Shown here: in pieces, positions 26,665 to 35,227 of the stretch
Layout: each line of letters opens with the position of its first letter
Position numbering within the stretch: the first letter of the stretch is position 1
Assembly (NCBI GenBank): GCA_017305135.1
Contig: JAFKNA010000009.1
Span: 114,408-178,407, forward strand
Direction of reading: 5' to 3'
Origin: Lysobacterales bacterium
GTDB taxonomy: Bacteria > Pseudomonadota > Gammaproteobacteria > Xanthomonadales > Rhodanobacteraceae
Length of the DNA stretch: 64,000 nt
Notes under the pieces: generated by a model
Database searches by the model: none
Told to the model about the DNA's origin: nothing
Seen by the model: only the letters and a program-made list of their open reading frames with translations
Made by a program: the position numbers and the translations under genes

Positions 26665-27429
26665 TCAGGGCCTCATCGCCGCTTCGACCACCATATCCAG
26701 CAGGTAGGTGTCCGGATGTCCCGGGTTCCGATAGCGGATCACCCGCAGCACGTTGCGGACGCCGCGCTGGTGCACGTAGCCTTCGATCGCGGCAGGCGGC
26801 AGGTATTGCCAGGCGCCCGGTGCACCGGTGGGCAGGCCCTGCGGGTCGTAATGGACCTCGCGTACGCTGAGGCAGGCCGGCACGCCGTCGGCGCACGGCA
26901 CCGGCTCGGGGGCCACCTCGAGGAACATCTCGTCGCCCGGTCCGCCGTAGCGCACCGCCGCAGTCGCGTCGCCGACGAAACGGAGCACGTCGCCGTTGCG
27001 CGTCATCAGCGTCAGCACGGGTGCCGCGGTCTGCCGTTCCATGCTCACCATCGTGTCGTCGAGGCGCCGGCCGATCGCCGCATCCAGGGCGGAAACGGCC
27101 GGGTCCGCGCAGGCCATCTTGGTCGAGACCAGTTGCCCCGTGCGCAGACGTCCACCGGACAGCGTGTACGGACCGCCAATGCGGTTGCAGGCATTGGAAA
27201 TGCTGACGCGGCCATCCATGAAATCGAGCTGCAGCGGCTGGGCGGGGCGCGCGAAGAGGTCCACGATCGGCGCGCCGGAGGCATCGGTCGCCTGCTGCAG
27301 GCGCCAGTGATAGCGCGTCAGCGTGGCTTCCGGTTCCGCCGTGGCCGGCGTCCGCACCGGAGCCGTTGCGGGCGGGGCGCTGGCGCAGGCGGCGAGGAAC
27401 AGGGGAAACAGCAGGGCTGCAATTCGCAT
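26665..27429 (-). CDS. META / DUF4377 domain lipoprotein
   Basis: A 254-residue envelope lipoprotein. The leader MRIAALLFPLFLAACAS has a lipobox with Cys at residue 15. Residues 35-150 are a META domain (RYHWRLQQATDASG; LQLDFMDGRVSISNACNRIGG; MACADPAVSALDAAI), seen in HslJ-like heat and novobiocin-resistance proteins. Residues 165-254 are DUF4377-like (CADGVPACLSVREVHYDPQ; WQYLPPAAIEGYVHQRGVRNVLRV). Molecular role unknown; META proteins are usually linked to envelope stress. It is convergent with the methyltransferase gene. Confidence 0.83.
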   Translation of the reverse strand: MRIAALLFPLFLAACASAPPATAPVRTPATAEPEATLTRYHWRLQQATDASGAPIVDLFARPAQPLQLDFMDGRVSISNACNRIGGPYTLSGGRLRTGQLVSTKMACADPAVSALDAAIGRRLDDTMVSMERQTAAPVLTLMTRNGDVLRFVGDATAAVRYGGPGDEMFLEVAPEPVPCADGVPACLSVREVHYDPQGLPTGAPGAWQYLPPAAIEGYVHQRGVRNVLRVIRYRNPGHPDTYLLDMVVEAAMRP

Positions 27430-27588
27430 GGCATGTTCTCCCGATGTAAGGAAGCCCCACTATGCGGGCGCCTCCTGTGGTCCGGCTGAACGCGATCCGC
27501 GGCGTTTGCCGGGTGGGTGGCATTGCCACGCGTGGGCTGCTACAGGAACACCCGATAGCGGGAACGGCGTCCGCAATCCCGGAGCGGC

Positions 27589-27612
27589 GCAGGAGCGCAC
27601 CTGGGCGCGACC
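27589..27612 (+). repeat. REP unit, family A
   Basis: Shares the pattern AGGAGCGCAC, CTGGGCGCGACC with units at 55124, 59691 and 63820. The two halves are inverted around a short centre, so the unit folds as a hairpin. Confidence 0.75.
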
Positions 27613-27654
27613 CGCAGGCACCTGCGGCCCGCGCGACGTCAGCCGGTTCGGTAA

Positions 27655-27677
27655 GTCGCCCCCAGGTGGGCTCCTAC
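27655..27677 (-). repeat. REP unit, family A (variant)
   Basis: Reads GTCGCCCCCAGG, TGGGCTCCTAC on the plus strand, the reverse orientation of the unit at 27589. Together they form an inverted REP pair. Confidence 0.7.
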
Positions 27678-27702
27678 CAGGCGTTTCGGCAAGTCGGGGC
27701 GT

Positions 27703-27716
27703 GTAGGAGCGCACCC
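27703..27716 (+). repeat. Left half of a REP interrupted by the IS, including the target duplication
   Basis: GTAGGAGCGCACCC is the first half of a family A REP. Its last 11 bases, GGAGCGCACCC (27706-27716), recur immediately beyond the other end of the IS at 29070-29080: a target-site duplication of a length usual for the IS4 family. Confidence 0.8.
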
Positions 27717-29069
27717 CATAAGAGCTAACCTAATTGTTGTGACTTGGCGGACGCTCGTGTACCGTACCGGCCATGGCGACCGACATGCTGGACGAGGAAT
27801 GGGATGTGCTGACCCGCCTGCTTCCGGTGGATTGGCGCGAACTGGCCCGCGAGACGGGCGCGATGCGGCGGGCCCGGGGTGCGATCGGCGATCCCGACAC
27901 GTTGTTGAAGCTGCTGCTGCTTCACGTGGCCACCGGCCTGTCGTTGAAGCAGGCGGCCGCGCGGGCGCAAGCGCAGGGGTTGGCGCAGATCACGGACGTG
28001 GGGCTCCTCAAGCGGCTGCGAAGCTCGGAGCGATGGCTGGGCGAGTTGGCGCGGCGGATGTACCAGGGCAGCCGGTTCGTCGATGGCGAACCGGCTGTGC
28101 CCGCCGGGCGGCAAGTGCGCGTTGTTGATGCGACAACGATACAGGAGCCCGGTGCCACGGGTACGACGTGGCGTGTGCACTACACGATCACGCTGCCCCA
28201 GATGCAGTGTGACTTCTACGAAGTCACCGATGAACGGGGCGGGGAGCACTTCAAGCGCATTCCCGTCCAGTCCGGTGATATCGTGCTGGGTGATCGAGGC
28301 TACGGTTATCGCAAGGGTGTGGAACATGTGCTGGCGCACGGCGGTGACGTGGTGGTGCGCCTGAGCAGCGTGGGATTTCCGCTGCTTGATCCCAAGACGG
28401 GCCAATCCATCCAGCCGCTCACCTTGCTGAAGCAGCTCAACCATCAAACGCCGCGGGAATGGGCCGTCTGCTTCGCGGGAGCGGGTGGGCGCCTCTTTCC
28501 TGCCCGCCTGTGCGCCATCCGAAAGAGCCGCCTTGCCGCCGAACGGGCGCGCGAGGCGGCGCGCCAGCGTTCCATCCGCCGGCAAACCACGCTACGCCAG
28601 AAGACCCTCGACTATGCCGATTACGTCGTCGTGCTAACCACCGTACCCTCCAGTCAGCTCGACACCGCCGCTGTCCTGGGACTCTACCGCGCCCGGTGGC
28701 AGATCGAGTTGTGCTTCAAACGCCTCAAATCGCTGTTCCAGCTGGGGCACGTCCCCAAATACAGCGGTGAATCAGCCCGCGGCTGGATACAAGGCAAGCT
28801 ACTGGTAACCCTCATGGCCGAAAGTCTCCTCGCCCACGCGGCGATTTTTTCCCCATGGGGATATCCGCTCGCACCGGCGCAGTCGATGGCGTGAGTACCT
28901 GGAAGCACGCGACAGCATCTGTGCCGTTCTGTCACGCCCGCTCCTTCCTTCCCAAGTTCCTGCGCGTCGCGCCCCAACTCGGACCCAAGCTCGCGAACTC
29001 GCCGCGCAAGCGGCAGGTATGGTCGCATGAGGCAACGCCGATCTTCGCCACGTTAGGTTAGCGCTTATG
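27717..29069 (+). mobile_element. IS4-family insertion sequence, 1353 bp, inserted in a REP
   Basis: The ends are imperfect inverted repeats: left CATAAGAGCTAACCTAA and, in reverse complement, right CATAAGCGCTAACCTAA. The element is bounded by the 11-bp direct repeat GGAGCGCACCC, which is part of the REP it split. It encodes one transposase on the plus strand whose frame is broken near the 3' end. A second, diverged copy of the right end lies at 63874-64000 in opposite orientation. Confidence 0.88.
27773..28894 (+). CDS. IS4-family DDE transposase, C-terminus altered by frameshift
   Basis: Catalyses cut-and-paste movement of its element. The 373 residues contain the RNase H-like core. The first Asp is in RVVDATTIQEPG, the second in VLGDRGYGYRKG, and the Glu in YRARWQIELCFKRLK, which fits the IS4 signature Y-x2-R-x3-E-x6-K exactly. 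The frame stops at 28894 after SPWGYPLAPAQSMA. In the +1 frame, sequence typical of these transposases continues as RSRWREYLEARDSICAVLSR and runs to a TGA at 29030, so the original protein was probably about 45 residues longer. Loss of a GC pair from the GGCGC run near 28875 would explain the break. The catalytic residues are intact, so activity cannot be excluded. Confidence 0.88.
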   Translation: MATDMLDEEWDVLTRLLPVDWRELARETGAMRRARGAIGDPDTLLKLLLLHVATGLSLKQAAARAQAQGLAQITDVGLLKRLRSSERWLGELARRMYQGSRFVDGEPAVPAGRQVRVVDATTIQEPGATGTTWRVHYTITLPQMQCDFYEVTDERGGEHFKRIPVQSGDIVLGDRGYGYRKGVEHVLAHGGDVVVRLSSVGFPLLDPKTGQSIQPLTLLKQLNHQTPREWAVCFAGAGGRLFPARLCAIRKSRLAAERAREAARQRSIRRQTTLRQKTLDYADYVVVLTTVPSSQLDTAAVLGLYRARWQIELCFKRLKSLFQLGHVPKYSGESARGWIQGKLLVTLMAESLLAHAAIFSPWGYPLAPAQSMA

Positions 29070-29092
29070 GGAGCGCACCCTATGCGCGACCG
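29070..29092 (+). repeat. Right half of the IS-interrupted REP
   Basis: Begins with the duplicated GGAGCGCACCC and continues TATGCGCGACCG, the second half of the REP whose first half is at 27703. Confidence 0.7.
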
Positions 29093-29132
29093 CGGGGGAT
29101 CTCCGTCTTGCACGGCGTTCGCCGGCGCGGCG

Positions 29133-29155
29133 GAGTCGCCCACAAGTAGGTCTTA
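29133..29155 (-). repeat. Degenerate REP unit, family A
   Basis: GAGTCGCCCACAAGTAGGTC then TTAC resembles the reverse-orientation REP with several changes. It lies about 40 bases beyond the IS-interrupted REP and may be its partner. Confidence 0.4.
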
Positions 29156-29253
29156 CAGAGCGTTCGTTTGTATCGGGAAGGCTACGTTCGCCATGTCGGG
29201 AATGATGCGGACGCTCGCCCTTTCCGGCGCGCGTCCGCTCTCGACGGCCGCAC

Positions 29254-32200
29254 TCAATCGAGTACCAGCCCCGGCTGCGCGCCTTCCAGGATCAGACGCG
29301 GCGGCATGGCTTCGCCGACAGCGGCGGCGCCGAACAGCAGGGTCGTGCCGGCGTCCGCCTCCGCCCACGGGCTGATGCGCTCGCGACCGTCCCCACCATG
29401 CCTGGCGAGCCGCACGAGAACGCGCTCGCCGGGGCGCCATGCCTCCACCCGCACGCTGCCGTCGACGGCGCGGAGTTCCCGCAGCACCGCCGGAATCCGG
29501 CCCAGTCCGTCCGGCACCACGACCGTTTCCGTGCGCTGGCCGGCGAGGAACTCCTGCGCCTCCAGCCCTCCGGCCACGCCTTCCGTGCCGTCGGAATAGG
29601 GGCGGTCGAAACCGCTCCTCAGGACCACCAGGGTATTGACGTCCAGCACCGGCTTCGCGCCGCTGGCGCCGACGCCGAACTCGACCGTCGCCGCGGTGGC
29701 GTCCGGGCGCACCGGCACGCTGGCGAGCCAGGTCAGGACACGCTCCGGCGGCAGGGTCACGATGAAGCGCAGCGGATCGGCGGCGTCCTGCTTGCAGGCT
29801 GCGCCCGAGCCGCCGCCGATGCAGGTCCACAGCGCATGCTCGCCGTCGAAGCCTGCCGAGAGCGAAAAGCGCAGCTCGATCCCGCGCGCGGTGCCGCCGT
29901 CGTTGCGGAGCTCGACGATATAGTCGACCACCTGCCCGTAGCGCGCATGGTCGCGGCCATCGTCGATCGTCAGCGCCAGCTCGGGCGGATCCTCGCTGCA
30001 GGCGACCTCGACGTGGACGTCCGCATCGCCGACGGTGCCGGTGGCGTGAGCGAGCGTGCAGCTGCGGTACGCCGGCGTCGCCAGCAGGGCGACCGTGTAG
30101 GTCTCGCCGCTCGCCACCCGCGTCGCGAACTGGAACGGCCCGTCGATGCCGACGGCGAGCGACTCGCCGCCGTCGAGCTGCAGCACCAGGCCCGGGCCGC
30201 CGACGCCGGTGACGGTACCCCCGATGGCATAGGTGTTGGTCGTGCAGGCGACCGCGAGCGCGTCGATGCCGCCGACCGGCATCGTGCCGGCCGCGGAACC
30301 CTCCAGCACGCAGGTCTGCGCCGGCCCGCCGGGCTGGGCGCCGACGGTGATCGCGTAGTCCTGCCCCTCGATCAGTTCCGCCCCGAAGCGGAAGCTGCCG
30401 CTGCCGGACGGCACGGCAAGCTCCTCCAGCAGCGCGCCGCCCGAATGCAGCGACAGGCGGAGACCATGCCCCGCCAGGCCGGCGATGCTGCCGCCGAGCG
30501 GGAAGCGATCGGTCTCGCAGGCGACGATCACGCCGGAGGCGCCGCCCGGCGCCATCGTGCCACTGCCCGCGGAGACGCTGCAGGTCTGTGCCGGGCCACC
30601 GGGGGCGGCGGCAATGGTCACCGCCCACTCGCTGCCGACCGCCACGGCCGTGTCGAAGCTGAACGCGCCCGCGGCATCGATGGCGAGCAGTTCGCCGCTG
30701 CCGCCGTCGCCCGCATCCAGATGCAGCACGAGGCCGCTGCCGGCGAGTCCCTGGACCTCACCGCCGACCCGGTTCGGCGCCCAGGCGAGGCGGAGTTCGC
30801 AGTCTTCCGCCAAGACCGGCACCCGCACGGTCTGCGCCGCGACGTCGTTGACCGCCGCGCAATCGGCATCGACGGAGGCAACGTGATGGGTCGCCGGAGC
30901 GCTCGCCAGCAGCACCTCGGGCGCGCCTTCCTCGCTGCTGAAACGCGCCGAACAGGCGTCGGGTTCGGCCGCGGAGCAGTCGATCGCGCCGGCCAGCGCG
31001 AGCGGCGACGTCAGCGTGGCGCGGCCGACCGCGCTCTCCACGCTGACGTCCAGGCGCGGCCCGCGCACTTCGACAGCGCCCATGTCGCATTCCGTGCCTT
31101 GCGGCCGCGCGACCCCGCGCTGGTCGGCGTCGACGCAGTACGCCGCGTCGCCGGCATCCACGGCAGGGCTGCCGGCGCCGGGCAACAAAGCGGGGGCGAA
31201 GCCGGCGTCACCGGCGAGCGGGCCGAGCAGCGGATCGGCGTCGATCACGCCGCTGCAATCATGGCCCTCGCTCGCGGGGCAGCCGCCTTCGAGCACGCTG
31301 GCGCGCAGCGTGACCGTCGCGTCCGCGCTGTTGCGGGTGGGCGGGCCATCGTTCCCCCATACGATGGAATTGGCTAGATTCACGGAAACCACGGCCTCAT
31401 CCCTGGCATCACTCCAGACCGCGGCACCCTCGTCCGCGCTGTTGCCGGCGACGGTGGCGTGCCGCAGGTCCATCGCCGCGGTGGCCGAGTAGGTCGCACG
31501 GCTGGCAATCGCGCCGCCACGGCTTGCGTCGTTGCCGACGAAGCTGGCGTTGACCAGCTGCAGGTTGACCTGCGCACCCTCGTGGCCGGCCACGATGTTC
31601 AGTGCCCCGCCTTCGAGCGTGGCCTGGTTGCCGATGAACCCGACATCGCGGATCGACGGAGCGACCCTTCCCCCGCTGCCATAGGCATCGAAATGGATGG
31701 CGCCACCATAGGCGGCTGCATTGCCGCGGAACACGACCGCGCGGAAGGAAGGCTCGGCGACGCCGGCATCGCGGGCCTGGATCGCGAGCGCTCCGCCGCG
31801 GCCCGCGCCGTTGCCGCTGAACCGCAACCGGCGCAGCTCCGGGCTGCATGCATTGCCCTCGCCGGTGCCGTCACAGAGCAGGCCGCCGCCCGTGTTGTCC
31901 ATACCGGCCCCGTCGTCCGCCCGGCCCGCGGTGACGATGAAACCTTCGAGTCGCGTCGTGCCGGTGATCGGGCCGCGCGCCGTGGTGCCGTCCAGCCACA
32001 CCACGTGGAAACTGTTGGCGCCCGCGAGGCCATCCGCATGCACCACCACGCCATCGGCATCGGTGATGTCGTTGCCGTCGATGTCGCCGGAAAGCACGGT
32101 CGGGTTCGCCAGCGGGTCGCTCTCGTCGAGCGATGCCTCGCCGCCGGCGAAGCCCCCGTAAAGGCGCGTGCCCGGCCGGATGTCGAAGCTCGCGCTGCGC

Positions 32201-33771
32201 TCGGCCGCGGTGACATGCTCCGCGTCTGCCGGCACGACCGGTTTGTAGACGCCGCGCGCGACCCAGATCTCGCTGCAGGTCTCATCGCCCAGCGCCGCCT
32301 GCAGGTCGGTGTAGGCATCGGCCCAATCGGCGCCGTCGCCGGCGCCGGTCGCGGCGTGGTCCACGTGGCAGCGGCGGCTGACCAGTTCCACCGCGCCAAG
32401 GTCGCAGGCCGCGCCCTGCGGGCGGGGCACGCCGCGCTGGTCGGTGGCCGGGCACCCGGCCGCGACCCCGGCGTCGACGGCCGCGCCATGGCGGGCGGGA
32501 AGGCGCGTGGGCGTGTGGGCGCCGTTGTCGCCGAGCGGTGCGAGCCGGGGATCGCCGTCCACCAGTTCCGTGCAGGCGACGGCCACCGGGCAGCCGCCCT
32601 CCACGAGGCTTGCGCCGATCTCGACGCTGCCGCCGGTGTTGTAGACCTGTGCGCGCGCGGAGGCGACGTTGCCCCACAGGATGGAACCGTCGATGGTGAT
32701 CTTCGCACGCGCCCCGCGATTGACCAGCGCGCCGCCGAAATGATTGAGGCCGAGCGCGGTGTTGTCGCTGACCGTGACGTGGCGCAGCGAGATGTGCGCC
32801 TCGCCACCCACGCCCTCGTTGTGGATCGCGCCGCCGTTGCCGCTGTAGGCGTCGCCGATGCTGGCATCGTTGCCATCGAAGGTGACGTTGACCAGGCTCA
32901 TGGCGGCGATGCCGCCCTGCGCTCCGGCGCTGTTGTAGATCGCGCCGCCCTGGTCGGCGCGGTTGGCCGTGAAGGTGGCGCGCTCGATCACCGGGCTCGC
33001 CGAACTGCCGACGTTGGCCTTGACGTAGATGGCGCCGCCCCAGCGCCCGGCCAGGTTGCCGCTGAACAGCACGTCGCCCAGCGCCGGGCTGGCGCCGCTG
33101 CCGCTGGTGTCGGCCTGCAGGAACAGCGCGCCGCCGTAAGCCGCGGCGCGGTTGCCCATGAAGCGCAGGTCGGACAGCGTGGGCTCGCAGCGCGCGTTCA
33201 GCCATGCGCCGTTGCAGTACATGCCCGCTCCGGAGTTGTGTGGGTAGGTGCTGTCGGCAGCGCCGGCGCTGATGGTGAGACCGTCGAGGACCGTCTCCGG
33301 CCCGATCGGCCCGGAGACGGTGGTACCGTCCACGACCAGCACGTGGTAGCTGTTGGCGCCGACGATGTCCTCGGCGTCGAGGGTCACGCCATCGCCGTCG
33401 CGGATGTCGTTGTCGTCGATGTCGCCGGACAGGACGCTGCGATGGATGGCCGGGTCACGTTCCTCGCGGGCGCCTTCGATGCCCGCGAACCCGCCGTAGA
33501 GCGCCAGGTTCCGTTCCACCCGGAAGCTGGCGGCGCGATCGCCGGCCGCGCTTGGCACGTACACGCCGGCGGCAAGCCAGAGCTCCGTGCAGGCCAGGCG
33601 GCCGAGTGCCGCCTGCAACGTCGTCGGCGTGGCCCACGAGGCCCCCTCCGCGGCGGCGGCGCCTGCCGGCGTGACCCGGCAGATGGCGGCGCCGACCGGG
33701 CCGGCCGCCAGGACCAGCACGACCAGGATCGTGGTTTCGAAGAAGTGGTTTCGAAGAACGGATCTGCGCAT
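29254..33771 (-). CDS. Giant secreted beta-helix protein with two choice-of-anchor Q modules
   Basis: A 1505-residue extracellular or surface protein. The signal peptide is about residues 1-28 (TILVVLVLAAGPVGA). Two homologous halves follow. Each begins with a Cys then LQAALG-type text and a C-E-(L/I)-W-(L/V)-A-x-G-V-Y strand (about residues 30 and 465), proceeds through parallel beta-helix rungs rich in GGAI, GNxA and SGN, and ends with DQRGVPRPQGAACDLGAVEL or DQRGVARPQGTECDMGAVEV (about 460 and 897). About 1000-1260 holds three repeats of 70-85 residues (GGTVTGVGGPGLVLQLDGGE; QPGGPAQTC). About 1265-1360 resembles DUF11, and a 145-residue tail closes the chain. A GGAGGG ribosome site lies before the ATG at 33771. 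Adhesion or carbohydrate binding is plausible but unproven. Confidence 0.85.
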   Translation of the reverse strand: MRRSVLRNHFFETTILVVLVLAAGPVGAAICRVTPAGAAAAEGASWATPTTLQAALGRLACTELWLAAGVYVPSAAGDRAASFRVERNLALYGGFAGIEGAREERDPAIHRSVLSGDIDDNDIRDGDGVTLDAEDIVGANSYHVLVVDGTTVSGPIGPETVLDGLTISAGAADSTYPHNSGAGMYCNGAWLNARCEPTLSDLRFMGNRAAAYGGALFLQADTSGSGASPALGDVLFSGNLAGRWGGAIYVKANVGSSASPVIERATFTANRADQGGAIYNSAGAQGGIAAMSLVNVTFDGNDASIGDAYSGNGGAIHNEGVGGEAHISLRHVTVSDNTALGLNHFGGALVNRGARAKITIDGSILWGNVASARAQVYNTGGSVEIGASLVEGGCPVAVACTELVDGDPRLAPLGDNGAHTPTRLPARHGAAVDAGVAAGCPATDQRGVPRPQGAACDLGAVELVSRRCHVDHAATGAGDGADWADAYTDLQAALGDETCSEIWVARGVYKPVVPADAEHVTAAERSASFDIRPGTRLYGGFAGGEASLDESDPLANPTVLSGDIDGNDITDADGVVVHADGLAGANSFHVVWLDGTTARGPITGTTRLEGFIVTAGRADDGAGMDNTGGGLLCDGTGEGNACSPELRRLRFSGNGAGRGGALAIQARDAGVAEPSFRAVVFRGNAAAYGGAIHFDAYGSGGRVAPSIRDVGFIGNQATLEGGALNIVAGHEGAQVNLQLVNASFVGNDASRGGAIASRATYSATAAMDLRHATVAGNSADEGAAVWSDARDEAVVSVNLANSIVWGNDGPPTRNSADATVTLRASVLEGGCPASEGHDCSGVIDADPLLGPLAGDAGFAPALLPGAGSPAVDAGDAAYCVDADQRGVARPQGTECDMGAVEVRGPRLDVSVESAVGRATLTSPLALAGAIDCSAAEPDACSARFSSEEGAPEVLLASAPATHHVASVDADCAAVNDVAAQTVRVPVLAEDCELRLAWAPNRVGGEVQGLAGSGLVLHLDAGDGGSGELLAIDAAGAFSFDTAVAVGSEWAVTIAAAPGGPAQTCSVSAGSGTMAPGGASGVIVACETDRFPLGGSIAGLAGHGLRLSLHSGGALLEELAVPSGSGSFRFGAELIEGQDYAITVGAQPGGPAQTCVLEGSAAGTMPVGGIDALAVACTTNTYAIGGTVTGVGGPGLVLQLDGGESLAVGIDGPFQFATRVASGETYTVALLATPAYRSCTLAHATGTVGDADVHVEVACSEDPPELALTIDDGRDHARYGQVVDYIVELRNDGGTARGIELRFSLSAGFDGEHALWTCIGGGSGAACKQDAADPLRFIVTLPPERVLTWLASVPVRPDATAATVEFGVGASGAKPVLDVNTLVVLRSGFDRPYSDGTEGVAGGLEAQEFLAGQRTETVVVPDGLGRIPAVLRELRAVDGSVRVEAWRPGERVLVRLARHGGDGRERISPWAEADAGTTLLFGAAAVGEAMPPRLILEGAQPGLVLD

Positions 33772-34052
33772 GCTCCCTCCCGTCGGTGGCGGGGGACGGC
33801 CCTGGCGCCGCGCCCGCGCAGGCGCAGCCGGCGCGCGAGCACCACCCCCGTCGGCACAGGGTACGCAGCGGGCGCGTGGGGCATGAGACTTTGCGTCTCG
33901 ACGCGAGGGGCACGGCGTCTCGGGCCGTGGTGCCGGCACCGGGCAAGGCCGCCGCCTTACCGGAGGAAGCGCGGCAACGCGAGGTTTCGCTGCACCGTGG
34001 CGGCCCCACACCCGGGAACGGTCGAGCCCGGCTCGACCGCCTTACGTCCTCG

Positions 34053-35180
34053 TCAGGGGCGCTGGGCGACGCTGCCGACACCCGCCCGGTGCCTGCTCGG
34101 AAACGACGGCGGCGCGCCCGAAACGGCACCGTGCCGTTCCGCGCGCGTCACCGGCACGCTCGGGCATTGCTCGCGCACGCTGCCCGGCGTACAGCCGAAG
34201 CACGCCCGGAAGGCCCGGTGGAAGCTGCGCAGGTCGAAGAATCCGCAGCCCGCGGCGATGTCGCCGATCGAGGTCGCCTGGTGGCGACGCAGCAGCTCGT
34301 GCGCACGCTGCAGGCGCAGCGCGCGGATCACCGCCGCGACCTGCCTTCCATGCGCCGCGAAGGCGCGATAGAGGGTGGCCCGCGAGCAGCCGAGGGCCGC
34401 CGCCACCTGCTGAGGATCGAGCGAAGGCTGGTGCAGGTGCTGCCCGATGTAGCGGAAGGCGGCATGGAACAGGGCCGAATCCGCGCGCTCGGGTTGCCGG
34501 TGCAGCAGGTTGCCGCTGACCGCCTGCAGCACGCCGAGCACGACCTGCTCGGTGCTGGCGAGCTGCACGACGCGCTCGGCCTCGTCCATTTCCAGCGCGG
34601 CGTCGGGGAACAGCTCCAGCTGCGCCCGGAGCAGCCGGCGCAGCGGCGAGCGGTTCAGCGCCCCGGCGAGGGCGCCGGGAGCCGGCGCATGCGGCAGGCC
34701 GACCAGATCCATCTGCACCAGGTCCGTGCCATCGAACCGCAGGCGGGTCGGGCGATCGCCGGACAGGAACAGGAATTCGCCGGCGCCGGCCACGCGGGCG
34801 CCATCGCCGGCGATGTCCGCGTGCACGCAGCCGGACCGGACGTAGAGCAGCGAATGCTCTTGGCCGTCCTCGCGGCGGATCTCGCGCAGGCCCCGCGCAC
34901 ACTCGAAGACACCGGTGCGCGCGGCGTGCAGCGCGCAACCCGCATTCGACATCGACACCAGCTCGGCACCGAAATCGCGATCCTGGCCCTCGCGTGGCCG
35001 CGCCAGGCTCACGCCGCGCAGGACCTCGCTGCCGAAGAACGCATAGCGCTCGCGCGCCGGCAGCACCTCCAGCGACAGCTGCTGGAACACGAAGGACTGC
35101 GGGCGCCCCTCCGAGAACGCATGGAAGTCGGCCGGCACCCAGGTGGAGTAGTGGTCCGCGTGCACTGCCGCAATGTACAC
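34053..35180 (-). CDS. AraC-family transcriptional regulator
   Basis: A 375-residue DNA-binding regulator. The N-terminal 240 residues are a sensor region of the AraC-binding type with no recognised ligand (FSEGRPQSFVFQQLSLEVLP; LFLSGDRPTRLRFDGTDLVQ). Residues about 245-340 are the double helix-turn-helix: DPQQVAAALGCSRATLYRAF, then TSIGDIAAGCGFFDLRSFHR and AFRACFGCTPGSVRE. A proline/arginine-rich tail of about 35 residues follows. The start is a GTG at 35180; internal GTGs are possible. It lies just upstream of the giant beta-helix gene in the same orientation (281 bases), so it may control it, and it is divergent from phoH with only 47 bases between. Confidence 0.87.
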   Translation of the reverse strand: MYIAAVHADHYSTWVPADFHAFSEGRPQSFVFQQLSLEVLPARERYAFFGSEVLRGVSLARPREGQDRDFGAELVSMSNAGCALHAARTGVFECARGLREIRREDGQEHSLLYVRSGCVHADIAGDGARVAGAGEFLFLSGDRPTRLRFDGTDLVQMDLVGLPHAPAPGALAGALNRSPLRRLLRAQLELFPDAALEMDEAERVVQLASTEQVVLGVLQAVSGNLLHRQPERADSALFHAAFRYIGQHLHQPSLDPQQVAAALGCSRATLYRAFAAHGRQVAAVIRALRLQRAHELLRRHQATSIGDIAAGCGFFDLRSFHRAFRACFGCTPGSVREQCPSVPVTRAERHGAVSGAPPSFPSRHRAGVGSVAQRP

Positions 35181-35227
35181 AATCCGGCGGCGCGAGGCCC
35201 GCGGCGGCCCGCTGCTACCATAGGCCG

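Larger units (their letters stand above)
27430..27702. other. Intergenic region carrying REPs
   Basis: No gene seen between the META lipoprotein start and the IS-interrupted REP. Two further REP units are annotated separately at 27589 and 27655. Confidence 0.6.
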
